Shown: piece after piece, positions 44,141 to 54,558 of the stretch | How positions within the stretch are numbered: the first letter of the stretch is position 1 | Layout: each line of letters starts with the position of its first letter | Assembly: GCA_026261815.1 (NCBI GenBank) | Contig: JAMPIT010000230.1 | Location: 36,726,501 to 36,790,500 of the forward strand | DNA: 64,000 bases | DNA from: Monarcha castaneiventris obscurior | Lineage: Eukaryota > Chordata > Aves > Passeriformes > Monarchidae | Direction of reading: 5' to 3' | The notes under the pieces: model-generated | What the model saw: only the letters and a program-made list of their open reading frames with translations | Database searches by the model: none | What the model was told of the DNA's origin: nothing | Made by a program: the position numbers and the translations under genes

Positions 44141-45272
44141 TCCCCCCCGGCCACCTGTTCCACACCCGACACCACCCCTGTGGCCTCTTCCCCAGCCCCT
44201 GCCAGCTCACCTGGCCACAGCGAGGACCACGTCCCCACTCTGGCTCCCCTGCACCAGCCCCCTCCCCAGCAGTGCCTGATGTTGCTGCTTTGGGGGGGCT
44301 GCAGCTGCTCCCTCACACACCGGGGTTTGCCTCCCTCTGCTGTGCCGCGTCCCTGCTGTGCCCTGTCCCTGCTGTGACCCGTCCCTGCTGTGCCCCGTTC
44401 CTGCTGTGCCCTGTCCCTGTGGCTGCCACTGCCCCAGGCCAAGCCCTCTGCCCACATTTTGGAAAGGCCGGTCCCCTGTGGCCTGTGAACATCGACATTT
44501 AGGGGAGGCCAAGAGGAGCAGGAGGCATAGGATAAGGAGGGACACGAAATGGTTTTTTTGAGTCAAGAGTTTCTCTCCTATTTCTCCTTTTCCCTGCAAG
44601 TGTCACCTTCACTCTGTCCCTGCCGGGGTGTCTCAGGCCAGGAGCCACCCGTGGTGTCCTCAGTGATCTGGGCCAGCACTGCCTCGGAGGCACCAGTGGA
44701 ATAGGGGATGTCCAGGCAAGGGCAGCCAGGCTGGCCAGAGGCTCCAGAGGGCTGGCAGCAGTGTCCAGAGAGCCCGGGGAGGAGGCTGATGTCCCACAGA
44801 TAAACAACGACCGCCCAGTCCCGTGGCACAGCCAGGGCACCCTCCTGAGCCCTCTCTGGGCCCCAGATGGGCAGGGGGCTCACCCCGGCCATGCCCAGCC
44901 AGCCGTGGCTCAGGCTGAGGAGCAGAGCTCCCCGTGTGCCCCTGCCATGCCCCGGGGCTGGGCCTTCTCCTGCTGCTGGAGGCGCTCGGAGCCGGCAGCC
45001 AGGGCAGAGAACTCCCTGGACATGGGGGAACTGCAGCTCCCTTGGTGTCTCCAGCATCTTCTCAGGCCCAAATCAGAGGCTGTTTCCAGCTGGCGCTGCC
45101 ACAGCGTCCTGGGAGCCCTGGGCTGGACACTGGTGGCACCAGGCCTGTTCCTGGTGTGCCCCTTGCTCCTGGCAGTGCTTCACTGCTGGGGGCCGGGCTC
45201 CCATTTTCACTTCCAGGCTTTTCCTGGCCATGAGCACCCTCAGGGCTGAGCCAGTCTTGCTGCCCCTGAGGC
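44141..45272 (+). other. Upstream region of gene 4
   Basis: The common GC-rich block, including the longest version of the 15-bp minisatellite. Open frames (for example 44761-45249) vary between units and are not called as genes. Confidence 0.55.
44337..44420. repeat. 15-bp minisatellite, about 5-6 units
   Basis: Tandem units close to CTGTGCCCTGTCCCTG with single-base variants (GCCGCG, GCCCTG, GACCCG, GCCCCG). This is the largest allele among the array units. Confidence 0.85.
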
Positions 45273-45385
45273 GGGCGGGGCGGTGACAGCACAAAGGGGC
45301 TGAGCGCTGGCATGAGGCCGGGCTCTGATGTCACAGGGTGTCCTGGCCCCGGCACTGTGACATCACCATGCCATCCCTATAAAAG
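45273..45385 (+). promoter_or_regulatory. Promoter of gene 4
   Basis: GC box at 45273-45283, perfect CRE-like inverted repeat (45326-45336 with 45355-45365) and TATAAAAG at 45378-45385, 42 bp before the ATG. Confidence 0.85.
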
Positions 45386-45419
45386 CCGGGCCAGCCCCAC
45401 CGCTGCCAGTGCAGCCGCG

Positions 45420-46676
45420 ATGGGAAGCGCCGCAGCCATGAGCGACGGTGGCCTCCTGCTCGCTGCACTTGCCCTGCTGCTGGCCACCGTGGCTGTCTGG
45501 TGGGCCATTGGCCCCCGGGCACCGCGGGGGCGGCAGGCAGGGACTTGCAAGGTGCCACAGCGCCCCGTGGTCCGGGCCAGGGGCCCACGGAGGAGCCGAG
45601 CAGCCCCCGTGTCTCCCAGGGCATCCAGGCCTCGGACGAGCCCTCGCGAGCGTCCGCACGGTCCTGCGAGCCCCCCGAGCGTCCCCTGCAGCTGCGGCCC
45701 CTGCGTGAGCGTGGCCATGGAGCTGCAGGGGCTGATGCTGCTGCTCTGGGCTCCGCGGGGGACACCGGCACCGCTCTACGCCAGGATGTGGCGGGCGCTG
45801 TGGGCACGGCTGGAGCAGCTGGGCAAGCGAGGCCACCTGCCCTTCTGTGCCTCGTCCCGCTGCTCCGGGCGCAACCGGCCCTGCAAGAGGCTGCTCCCGC
45901 CCACAATGGCCTTCCCTGGGAAAGCCTCCAGGCCTTCAAGGACATTTGTTCAGAGACCGACCATCCCTCCAAGAAGCTTGGGCCGTCAGAGATCCACCAT
46001 CATTCCAGGAGCCTTGTCTCCCTCTGACGGCCTCCAGCCCTGTAAGACCCTGCCTGCGTCCGACCGCCGCCTTCCCTCGGAGAAGCTCCCTCCCTCTGAG
46101 AAGCTCCCCGTCGCTGAGGCCCCGCATCCCTCTGAGACCCTCCCGACAGCCTGCGGTCCTTCTGAGACCCGCCAGCCCTTGAAGATCCTCCCGCTTCGAA
46201 GACCCTTCGCTCTCCGCCAGTTCCTGCTTCCCTCCCAGAGCTTTGCTCCTGAAAGCCCCCATCCCGCCCAGACTCTCCAGAAGCCCTGCCAGCCTGCTCA
46301 CACTGAGGAACCCCTGGACAGCTCTCCCTGCTCCCTTGGGGATCACCAACATCCCATGGAGATCGACACCCCCGGCGCATCCCAGAGCATCGACACGGCC
46401 TGGGAAAGCCAGGGAGCAGAAATGGGAGCCCAGCTGGAGCCAGAGAAGCGTTCCCAGGAGCAGGTGGCAGAACCACAAGCGTCCTGCAGCCAGCGGTGTC
46501 CACCCCAGGGCTCCCAGGATGCTGCAGCTGAGCCAGCTGGGAACAGCCCGGGCTTGGTGGCAGAGACGGCCCCCAGGAGACCCTGGAGGTTCACCGGTCT
46601 CCAGGAGGCTGCCCCAAGACGGCCACCGCGCCCCAGCCAGGCGTTTGTGGTGTATGGAGAGCCCTTCTGGGTTTAG
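45420..46676 (+). CDS. Array gene copy 4: single-anchor, Pro-rich, Cys-module protein
   Basis: The product has 418 residues from MGSAAAMSDGG. The membrane segment is two Leu shorter than in the other copies (a 6-nt in-frame loss in the CTG run), leaving about 19 hydrophobic residues. The Cys module has one change: LPFCASSRC replaces LPCCASSRC, so one cysteine of the second cluster is lost. The helix reads AMELQG instead of AKELQG. The basic patch, Pro/Ser repeats (LPPSEKLPPSEKLPVAEAPHPSETLP) and C-terminus FVVYGEPFWV are intact. The open frame continues upstream of the ATG through the TATA box and inverted repeat, but that part is taken as untranscribed. Confidence 0.75.
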   Translation: MGSAAAMSDGGLLLAALALLLATVAVWWAIGPRAPRGRQAGTCKVPQRPVVRARGPRRSRAAPVSPRASRPRTSPRERPHGPASPPSVPCSCGPCVSVAMELQGLMLLLWAPRGTPAPLYARMWRALWARLEQLGKRGHLPFCASSRCSGRNRPCKRLLPPTMAFPGKASRPSRTFVQRPTIPPRSLGRQRSTIIPGALSPSDGLQPCKTLPASDRRLPSEKLPPSEKLPVAEAPHPSETLPTACGPSETRQPLKILPLRRPFALRQFLLPSQSFAPESPHPAQTLQKPCQPAHTEEPLDSSPCSLGDHQHPMEIDTPGASQSIDTAWESQGAEMGAQLEPEKRSQEQVAEPQASCSQRCPPQGSQDAAAEPAGNSPGLVAETAPRRPWRFTGLQEAAPRRPPRPSQAFVVYGEPFWV

Positions 46677-47004
46677 TGTTAAATAGATTAGGATTCCCCC
46701 AAAGAGCTGTCTGAGTGTTCTTGCTGCTCTGCATTTGACTGCGAGAGGGCCCCTTTCTTCCCAGGGACTGCCTCAGTGCTGGCTTTGGATTCAGGCTGGG
46801 AATGCTGTGGAATGCTGAACTACCCGATTGGATTTAAAGTCCTATTTCTCCTCAGGGGCTGAGCAGCTTTCAGTTGCACCCCTCACGGGTATTTTTTCCA
46901 AGTGCACCTGGTGCCACAGCCCTTTCTCATCCTGCTGGGAGCAGTAGCACAGTGGATTACACGGGGTTTAGGAGCTCAGCTGCTGCCATGGAGGTGCCCG
47001 ATGT
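46677..47004 (+). other. 3' flank of gene 4
   Basis: The common 3' flank without a canonical poly-A signal. Nearly identical to the flank of gene 3. Confidence 0.65.
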
Positions 47005-48280
47005 GTCAGGACACTGTGAGCTCCAAGTCCCTGCTGTCGTGACGATCCAGAGCTGGACACAGCACTCCAGAGGTGCCCCCGGGGCTCATCAGGGTCTCTC
47101 CCTGACCTGCAGGGAATGTACTTCCCTATGCCCCCAGGATCCCATTGGCCTCCTTGGCCCCAGGACAAGTGGCTTGCAAGGGCAGCTCGTTGTCCCCCAG
47201 GGCCTCCAGCTCCTTCCCCACAGAGCTGCTCCAGCAGCTCCCCACCAGCCTGTGCTGCTGCCCGGGTTTGTTCCTCCCCAGCTGCAGGATCTATCTTGGC
47301 ATTTGTTGAGTTTCAGAATGTTCCTCTCTGCCCATCTCTTTGATCTGTCAAAGGCCACACAGCCCTCGAGGGGATTGGCCACTCCTGGGGGCTTTTTTTC
47401 ACCAGAGAGCTCACATTGACCCCTCCATCCCGGTCACGGATGGAGAAATTATTGAACAGCCAATGCTGACCCTTGGGGGAACATGGCTCGGGAGAGGCCT
47501 CTGGCATGTGCCCCTCAGCCACTGCCCAGCCCGTCCCACCGTCCCCTCAGCCAGCCCACACTGCCCAGCTCTGCCCATGAGGATTCCATCAGAGCTGTGG
47601 AGGGCAGTGAGCCTTTGGCTCAGGAATCCTCTGCACTCCCTTGCAGGAGAGAAGCCTGAGGGCAAAAGGACTAAGAGATAAGAAACTTCTCTCTAGGTTA
47701 GGGTGAGAAGACTGAACCCAGCATGCCTTGTTTCTATATGGTAATACCTTGTATCCAGTTGGTAAATTGGGTTCTACCCCACCACCTGCTTTTCCCATAA
47801 AAATGGCCCTGGATCTGCCCTGAATTAAGGAGCCGATGTCCCTGGCCTCCCCTTCACAGGCACTTCTGGACAATAAAGCTGCCTCTGTGGAAATGTCACA
47901 CAAAGCTCCTGTCTCTCTGTCCCTGAGTTTGCCCGGGGGGTCTCGCAAAGAGCTGAATTCACAAGAGCTGAAATCATTTGTAGCCAAGAAATCGCTATCA
48001 CCTGCTGTGCAGGGAGGCTGCCTCAGCCCCTAGAAGAGCTGTTCTTTGCTGGACACTCTTGCTAGGAAGGTCCTGGTTTTTGGTGCCTAACCAGCACCCT
48101 ACCTCCTGCAACACAGAGCAAGTGTCGAAGCCTTGCTGCAGCCAGGAGAGACAACGTCCAGTGCTGTCCCCTCATCCATCCAGGGGGCTGTTCCTTTGAG
48201 AACATCGCGTGCTTCAGACACCACTTGCCTTTAATGAGCCCACGCTGACTATTCCTGAGGACCCTCTGGGCCACCTCTGT
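47005..48280 (-). mobile_element. Old CR1 fragment of unit 5, interrupted by an LTR
   Basis: The same CR1 segment and LTR interruption as in unit 4, with only scattered differences over more than 1.2 kb. Confidence 0.82.
47596..48113 (+). mobile_element. Solo LTR with 6-bp TSD CAGAGC (unit 5)
   Basis: 518 bp, TGTGGAGGGC...CTGCAACA, flanked by CAGAGC at 47590-47595 and 48114-48119. By eye it differs from the copy at 43457 by a single base (CAAAGCTCC versus CAAATCTCC), so the two units were copied from each other or homogenised very recently. Confidence 0.92.
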
Positions 48281-49440
48281 CCCCCCCGGCCACCTGTTCC
48301 ACACCCGACACCACCCCTGTTGCTCCTTCCCCAGCCCCTGCCAGCTCACCTGGCCACAGCGAGGACCACGTCCCCTCTCTGGCTCCCCTGCACCAGCCCC
48401 CTCCCCAGCAGTGCCTGATGTTGCTGCTTTGGGGGGGCTGCAACTGCTCCCTCACACACCGGGGGTTGCCTCCCTCTGCCGTGCCACGTCCCTGCTCTGT
48501 CACGTCCATGCTGTGCCCCATCCCTGCTGTGCCCTGTCCCTGTGGCTGCCACTGCCCCAGGCCAAGCCCTCTGCCCACATTCTGGAAAGGCCAGTCCCCT
48601 GTGGCCTGTGAACATCAACAATTGGAGGAGACCAAGAGTAGCAGGAGGCACAGGAAAAGGAAATGGGGGGACACAGAATGGTTTGTTTTAGCCACGGGTT
48701 TATCTCCCATTTCTCCTTGCCCTGCAAGTGTCACCTTCCCGCTGTCCCTGCCGGGTTGTCTCAGGCCAGAAGCCATCAGTGGTGTCTGCAGTGATATGGG
48801 CCAGTGCTGCCTTGGAGGCACCAGTGGAATGGGGAATGTCCAGGCAAGGGCAGCCAGGCTGGCCAAAGGCTCAAGAGAGCTGGCAGCAGTGTCCAGAGAG
48901 CCCGGGGAGGAGGCTGGTGCGCCACAGATAAATAATGTCCCGTGTCCAGCAATGTCCTGTTGCATGGCCAGGGCACCCTCCTGAGCCCTCTCTGGGCCCC
49001 AGATGGGCAGGGGGCTCACCCCGGCCATGCCCAGCCAGCCGTGGCTCAGGCTGGGGTGCAGAGCTCCCCGTGTATCCCCTGCTATGCCCCGGGGCTGGGG
49101 CTTCTCCTGCTGCTGGAGGTGCTCGGAGCAGGCAGCCAGGGCAGAGAGCTCCCTGGACGTGGGGGAATTGCAGCTCCCTTGGTGTCCCCATCATCTTCTC
49201 AGGTCCACACGCTACCACAGCGTCCTGGGAGCCCTGGGCTGGACACTGGTGGCACCAGGCCTGTTCCTGGTGTGCCCCTTGCTCCTGGCAATGCTTCACT
49301 GGCGGAGGATGGGCTCCCATTTTCACCTCCAGGCTTTTCCTGGCCATGAGCACCCTCAGGGCTGAGCCGGTCCTGCTGCCCCTGAGGCTGGGGGGCAGTG
49401 ACAGCACAAAGGGGCTGAGTGCTGGCCTGAGGCTGGGCTC
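48281..49440 (+). other. Upstream region of gene 5 (variant type)
   Basis: Homologous to the other upstream blocks, but with a short deletion at about 49203 (CCACACGCTACCACAGCG) and no GC box: the position reads GAGGCTGGGGGGCAGTGACAGC. The same variant is found before gene 6. Minisatellite at 48477-48542. Confidence 0.6.
48477..48542. repeat. 15-bp minisatellite, about 4 units, degenerate
   Basis: Tandem CTGTGCCCYGTCCCTG-like units with more variation than in unit 4 (for example CTCTGTCACGTCCATG). Confidence 0.7.
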
Positions 49441-49500
49441 TGATGTCACAGGGTGTCCTGGCCCCGGCACTGTGACATCACCATGCCATCCCTATAAAAG
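49441..49500 (+). promoter_or_regulatory. Promoter of gene 5 (no GC box)
   Basis: Perfect CRE-like inverted repeat (49441-49451 with 49470-49480) and TATAAAAG at 49493-49500. The GC box present in copies 1-4 and 7 is mutated here. TATA to ATG is 42 bp. Confidence 0.83.
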
Positions 49501-49534
49501 CCGGGCCAGCCCCACTGCTGCCAGTGCAGCCGCG

Positions 49535-50797
49535 ATGGGAAGCGCCGCAGCCATGAGCGACGGTGGCCTCCTGCTCGCTGCACTTGCCCTGCTGCTGCTG
49601 CTGGCCACCGTGGCTGTCTGGTGGGCCATTGGCCCCCGGGCACCGCGGGGGCGGCAGGCAGGGACTCGCAAGGGGCCACAGCGCCCCGTGGTCCGGGCCA
49701 GGGGCCCACGGAGGAGCCGAGCAGCCCCTGTGTCTCCCAGGGCCTCCAGGCCGCGGGCGAGCCCTCGCGAGCATCCGCACGGTCCTGCGAGCCCCCTGAG
49801 CGTCCCCTGCAGCTGCGGCCCCTGTGTGAGCGTGGCCAAGGAGCTGCAGGGGCTGATGCTGCTGCTCTGGGCTCCGCGGGGGACACCGGCACCGCTCTAC
49901 GCCGGGATGTGGCGGGCGCTGTGGGCACGGCTGGAGCAGCTGGGCAAGCGAGGCCACCTGCCCTGCTGTGCCTCGTCCCGCTGCTCCGGGCGCGCCCGGC
50001 CCTGCAAGAGGCTGCTCCCGCCCAAAGTGGCCTTCCCTGGGAAAGCCTCCAGGCCGTCAAGGTTATTCCGACGGAGAAGGACCATCCCTCCGAGAAGCTC
50101 GGGCCATCAGAGATCCACCATCATTCTAGGAGCCTCGAATGCCTCTGACGGCCTCCAGCCCTGCAAGGCCCTTCCTGCGTCCGACCACCGCCCTCCCTCG
50201 GAGAAGCTCCCTCCCTTGGAGAAGCTCCCCATTGCTCAGACCCCGCATCCCTCTGAGACCCTCCCGACAGCCTGCGTTCACTCCGAGATCTGCCAGCCCT
50301 TGAAGATCACCCCGCTTCGAAGACCCTTCGCTCTCCGCCCGTTCCTGCCGCCCTCCCAGAGCATTGCTCCTGGAAGCCTCCATCCTGCCCAGACTCTCCA
50401 GAAGCCCTGCCGGCCTGCGCACACTGAGGAGCCCCTGGACAGCTCTCCCTGCTCCCTTGGGGATCACCAACATCCCATGGAGATCGACACCACTGGCGCA
50501 TCCCAGAGCATCGACGCAGCCTGGGAAAGCCAGGGAGCACAAATGGGAGCCCAGCTGGAGCCAGAGAAGCGTTCCCAGGAGCAGGTGGCAGAACCACAAG
50601 CGTCCTGCAGCCAGCGGTGTCCACCCCAGGGCTCCCAGGATGCTGCATCTGAGCCAGCTGGGAACAGCCTGGGCTTGGTGGCAGAGACGGCCCCCAGGAG
50701 ACTCTGGAGGTTCACTGGTCTCCAGGAGGCTGCCCCAAGACGGCCACCGTGCCCCAGCCAGGCGTTTGTGGTGTATGGAGAGCCCTTCTGGGTTTAG
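49535..50797 (+). CDS. Array gene copy 5: single-anchor, Pro-rich, Cys-module protein
   Basis: 420 residues, same length and layout as copy 2. Anchor GLLLAALALLLLLATVAVWW, CSCGPC, LPCCASSRCSGRARPCKR, basic RLFRRRRTIPP, Pro/Ser repeats, and C-terminus with RRLWRFTGLQEAA and FVVYGEPFWV. Against copy 1, substitutions in the last 110 codons are mostly amino-acid-changing and often CpG transitions (R to Q, P to L, R to C). The reading frame runs open for 200 codons upstream of this ATG, but that stretch crosses the TATA box and inverted repeat and is not conserved as a frame in the other units, so I do not include it. Confidence 0.76.
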   Translation: MGSAAAMSDGGLLLAALALLLLLATVAVWWAIGPRAPRGRQAGTRKGPQRPVVRARGPRRSRAAPVSPRASRPRASPREHPHGPASPLSVPCSCGPCVSVAKELQGLMLLLWAPRGTPAPLYAGMWRALWARLEQLGKRGHLPCCASSRCSGRARPCKRLLPPKVAFPGKASRPSRLFRRRRTIPPRSSGHQRSTIILGASNASDGLQPCKALPASDHRPPSEKLPPLEKLPIAQTPHPSETLPTACVHSEICQPLKITPLRRPFALRPFLPPSQSIAPGSLHPAQTLQKPCRPAHTEEPLDSSPCSLGDHQHPMEIDTTGASQSIDAAWESQGAQMGAQLEPEKRSQEQVAEPQASCSQRCPPQGSQDAASEPAGNSLGLVAETAPRRLWRFTGLQEAAPRRPPCPSQAFVVYGEPFWV

Positions 50798-51134
50798 TGT
50801 TAAATAGATTAGGATTCCCCCAAAGAGCTGTCTGAGTGTTCTTGCTGCTCTGCATTTGACTGCGAGAGGGCCCCTTTCTTCCCAGGGACTGCCTCACTGC
50901 TGGCTTTGGATGCAGGGTTTGGAATGCTGGTGGAAGACTGAACAACCCGATTGGATTTAACGTCCTATTTCTCCTCTGGGTCTGAGCAGCTTTCAGTTGC
51001 CCCCCTCATGGGTATTTTTTGCAAGTGCACCTGGTGCCACAGCCCTTTCTCATCCTGCTGGGAGCAGTAGCACAGTGGATTACACGGGGTTTAGGAGCTG
51101 AGCTGCTGCCATGGAGGTGCCTGATGTGTCAGGA
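50798..51134 (+). other. 3' flank of gene 5
   Basis: The common 3' flank. Details such as GGATGCAGGGTTTGGAATGCTGG resemble the flank of gene 1 more than those of genes 2-4, so flank and gene relationships differ among units. Confidence 0.6.
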
Positions 51135-51912
51135 CACTGTGAGTTCCAAGTCCCTGCCATGCTGACGATCCACAGCTGGACACAGCACTCCAGAGGTACC
51201 CCCGGGGATGGGCAGGTTCCCACCCTGACCTGCTGGGAATGCACTTCCCTATGCCCACAGGATCCCATTGGCCTCCTTGGCCCCAGGACACGTTGCTGGC
51301 AAGGGCAGTTCGTTGTCCCCCATAGCCGCCATCTCCTTCCCCACAGAGCTGCTCCAGCAGCTCCCCACCAGCCACCAGCCTGTATTGCTGCCGGGGTTTG
51401 TTTCTCCCCAGCTGCAGGATCTACTTTTGCATTTGTTGAGCCTCAGAATGTTCCTCTCTGCCCATCTCTTTGATCAGACAAGGTCTCCCTGAAGGGCCGC
51501 ACAGCCCTCAGGGGAATCGGCCACTCCTGGGGGCTTTGTGTCACCAGAGAGCTCGCACTGACCCCTCCATCTCGGTCACGGATGGACAAATTATTCAACC
51601 GCTGGTGCTGACCCTTGAGGGACACCGCTCAGGAGAGGCCTCTGGCATGTGCCCCTGAGCCAGTGCCCAGCCCGTCCCACTGTCCCCTCAGCCAGCCCAC
51701 ACTGCCTGGCTCTGCCCATGAGGATTCCATCAGAGCAAGTGTCGAAGCCTTGCTGCAGCCAGGAGAGACAACGTCCAGTGCTGTCCCCTCATCCATCCAG
51801 GGGGCTGTTCCTTTGAGCAAGGCCATCGTGGGCCTCAGACACCACTTGCCTTTAATGAAGCCACGCTGACTATTCCTGAGGACGCTCTGGGCCACCTCTG
51901 TCCCCCCCGGCC
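51135..51912 (-). mobile_element. Old CR1 fragment of unit 6, without LTR
   Basis: The same CR1 segments as in units 4 and 5 but continuous: ATTCCATCAGAGCAAGTGTCGAAG joins the parts that elsewhere lie on either side of the LTR. It keeps the state before LTR insertion. Confidence 0.82.
51731..51736. other. Empty (pre-integration) site CAGAGC
   Basis: A single CAGAGC occupies the point where three other units carry CAGAGC-LTR-CAGAGC. The lack of any scar indicates an unoccupied site rather than a later deletion, although deletion between the repeats could give the same sequence. Confidence 0.88.
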
Positions 51913-52302
51913 ACCCGTTCCACACCCGACACCACCCGTGTGGCCCCACATTCTGGAAAGGCTGGTCCCCTGTGGCCTGTGAACATCAACATTTGGAGGA
52001 GGCCAAGAAGAGCAGAAGGCACAGGAAAAGGAAATGGGGGGGCACGGAATTGTTTGATTGAGCCACGGGTTTATCTCCCATTTCTCCTTTCCCTGTAAGT
52101 GTCACCATCCCGCTGTCCCTGCCGGGGCGTCTCAGGCCAGGAGCCACCCGTGGTGTCCACAGTGATGTGGGCCAGCGCTGCCTCGGAGGCACCAGTGGGA
52201 TGGGGAATGTGCAGGCAATGGCAGCCAGGCTGGCCAGAGGCTCAGCAGAGCTGGCAGCAGTGTACAGAGAGTCCGGGGAGGAGGCTCGTGCCCCACAGAT
52301 AA
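51913..52302 (+). other. Upstream region of gene 6, distal part
   Basis: The gene-upstream block with an internal deletion (GTGTGGCCCCACATTCTGG joins parts that are about 250 bp apart elsewhere, removing the minisatellite). It ends at CCCCACAGATAA, where the 6.1-kb ERV is inserted; the block resumes at 58420. Confidence 0.65.
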
Positions 52303-52648
52303 GTCGCTTTGATGTCGGAGGCAGGAATGCGAGACGACACACCTTGGATCATGCACAATAGCCATCATTATTGAGTCCTTCCTCACATATATAGGGTTGA
52401 AGGTCTGCATGGTCGATTCCTATTGGCTGAACCCGTTGCCAGCCAGCTAACTAGCCAATGGCGGCTTGCGGCCCCAACGGCCTGGGCCTGCTCTCCAACC
52501 GTCCACACTGGTCGAGTTACATAATTTACTGGTCAAGGCACTTATATAATTTCAGTTATACCTTAATTATTTCAGTTATAAAACGGGGAGTTATAAAATT
52601 GGATTAATTATTTTTGTGAGGCATTCAGGCCAGCTGTTTACCATCACA
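52303..52648 (-). repeat. ERV 3' LTR
   Basis: On the minus strand it starts TGTGATGGTAAACAG and ends CAAAGCGAC. It includes a TATATATGTGAGG-type TATA region and a CCAAT motif (GCCAATAGG). A run of A followed by GGGGGGAATTAT immediately before it on the minus strand is the polypurine tract (about 52649-52672). Confidence 0.9.
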
Positions 52649-52672
52649 ATAATTCCCCCCTTTTTTTTTTTT

Positions 52673-53180
52673 GTTAATGCAAGAGTGGTATCTGTCATCC
52701 TGTCTGCAGGGCCCTTGGAGACAGGGTGGCAGACTAGGCATTATGTATGAAATATTTGTAATGATACCATTAAAAAACCTTGGCTTTTTTACCCTACTTG
52801 ACAGGTATAGCCTTTTTCAGTCTGTGATGTATCCCATTGTATTATTTGCAATGTAGCAGTCATAAAATATCATACAGGTGTTATAAACTCTCAAGTTGGC
52901 AGACTGCAGGCTTATTAACTTAGAAGTTACAATTTTACAACTAGACTTTGAACAAGAAATAATTTAACGAAATTGTTGAGCTCAAACAATTTAGATCAAG
53001 AAAACTAACTAACTTTTTTTTTTCTTTTTTTTTTAATGTCATTAGATAGGTAAGGTTCCTTAAATAGACTTGCTATCACAAGAAATTCCATTCTCTGTTT
53101 GGCACATGTGTAGGTTGTTAAAGTCATTGTTCCTTGACATCTACTAGAGGATCATCATGAGGATGTTGAGGATGTTGTCT
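52673..53180 (-). other. ERV segment between integrase and 3' LTR, no env
   Basis: About 0.5 kb of AT-rich sequence lies between the integrase C-terminus and the polypurine tract. No envelope-like frame, signal peptide or membrane anchor is seen, so env has been lost or was never present in this lineage. Confidence 0.65.
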
Positions 53181-53924
53181 TTAGTCCTGAGCACGATGTA
53201 GGGCAGGACGGACACACCTGGCAGGTATCCTCTGTGTTCTGGTGTCCGTAAAGACGCACGCATACCCACGCCCCCATGTAACAAGGTCCCATGGACCTTC
53301 CCACTTATTTGTAATAATGTTTTTTACCATTACCTTAGGTCTAGGTGACTGAGCATCAATAGACGACTGCAAGGATATAAAATGATTCAAGGTTGTTGGG
53401 TTCTGGGACTTCTCTGGGACTGTTAGATGGTTTAGGTTGTAGACAGCTTTGGCTACTCTACCTTGTGGGGTCTCGCCACACATTCCTCCTCTTTGTTTCT
53501 CCAAAACACGTTTTAGAGTGCCATGGGCACGTTTGATAATGGCTTCCCCTGTTGCCAAATGGGGGATAGCTGTGTGGTGTTTTACGCCCCATAGTTGAAG
53601 GAATTGTTTAGTATTGTGTGCAACGTAAGCAGGGCCATTATCTGTTTTTATGATGTGTGGGATACCCAAAGCGGTAAAGGCTGATTGCTAATGTGCAATG
53701 GCATCCTGGCTTTTTTCTTCTGTATGTACAGTAGCTCACATAGCTGAAGAAAATGTATCAATTGATTTAAGTTTTCCAAATTCTGGAATGTGAGTTACAT
53801 CTGTTTGCCAAATCTGCAAGGTTTTTAGGCTACGGGGATTAACTCCTAACTGTGGTGGTGCTATGTGACTTTGGCAATCAGAGCAGGAGTTGACTATGTT
53901 GCGAGCCTCTGAGTGTGATAGCAT
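53181..53924 (-). pseudogene. ERV integrase, catalytic Glu changed
   Basis: The 53736-53924 part holds the end of the zinc-binding domain (SCSDCQ) and the start of the core (WQTDVTHIPEFGKLK, with the first catalytic Asp). The 53181-53669 part holds the rest of the core (IKTDNGPAY, second Asp) and the C-terminal DNA-binding domain (NKWEGPWDLVTWGRGYACV). In the third catalytic position the usual VERAH-type Glu reads IIKRAH, i.e. Lys, so the D,D-35-E triad is broken. A stop separates the two parts in the same frame. Confidence 0.88.
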
Positions 53925-54011
53925 AAATTGTCTCTGCAGGGCTCACACGCCTTGATGGGAAAAGGCATGTGAAGTTTTTGCTTGTATACTTATGTTCGGT
54001 TGTGGTGCTGT

Positions 54012-54275
54012 CTAAGCAGGGCTCGCTAGACGATCTGCTCGGACATTGCCCTTTGTAATGAAGCCTGGTAGATTTGTGTGACTTCTAACATGTAAAATAT
54101 AGTAGGGACAGTTTTTGGCTTGGATGGTATGCCACAGACCTTTTAATATGTTGAATAATTGTGCATTGTTAATCTCTTTGAGCAGGGCTTGGTCCAGTCT
54201 TTGTGTTATATTCGCAATGTAGGCGGAGTTAGTGACAATATTTAGTGGAGTGTCTGGAAAACGCTGAAAGGCCAT
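54012..54275 (-). pseudogene. ERV RNase H fragment
   Basis: The frame encodes PLNIVTNSAYIANI, the third-Asp region of retroviral RNase H in altered form (usual VTDSxY; Asp replaced by Asn), followed by HVRSHTNLPGFITKGNVRAD, the C-terminal His-containing block with its final Asp. It lies in the same phase as integrase but in a different phase from RT, so a frameshift lies between 54276 and 54558. Confidence 0.85.
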
Positions 54276-54558
54276 AATTACTGCACATAGCTCAACAATT
54301 TGAGGTGATTCATTTTCAAAACCTTCTAGTTTCTGCCATTTATTTTTCTTTTTTCTACGTCACAATGGCTTTTTTTGTTTTTCCAGACTCATTGGTAAAT
54401 ACAGTGATACCCTTTAGGGGTATACAACTATTTAATAGTTTTAAGGATATTTTAGTAATTCCACTTAATTGTAGTAATTTATGACTTGGTAGATGGTAGC
54501 TAATTTGTCCTGAAAAATTTTTTAAAGTGCTTTGTAATGATGTGCTGTTGGCATAGCA

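Noticed and set aside
48935..49534. N-terminal extension giving a 620-codon frame for gene 5 (and shorter extensions in copies 1, 2, 4 and 6)
   Set aside because: The extensions run through the inverted repeat and TATA box and differ in length among copies, so they are most likely upstream of the transcription start.
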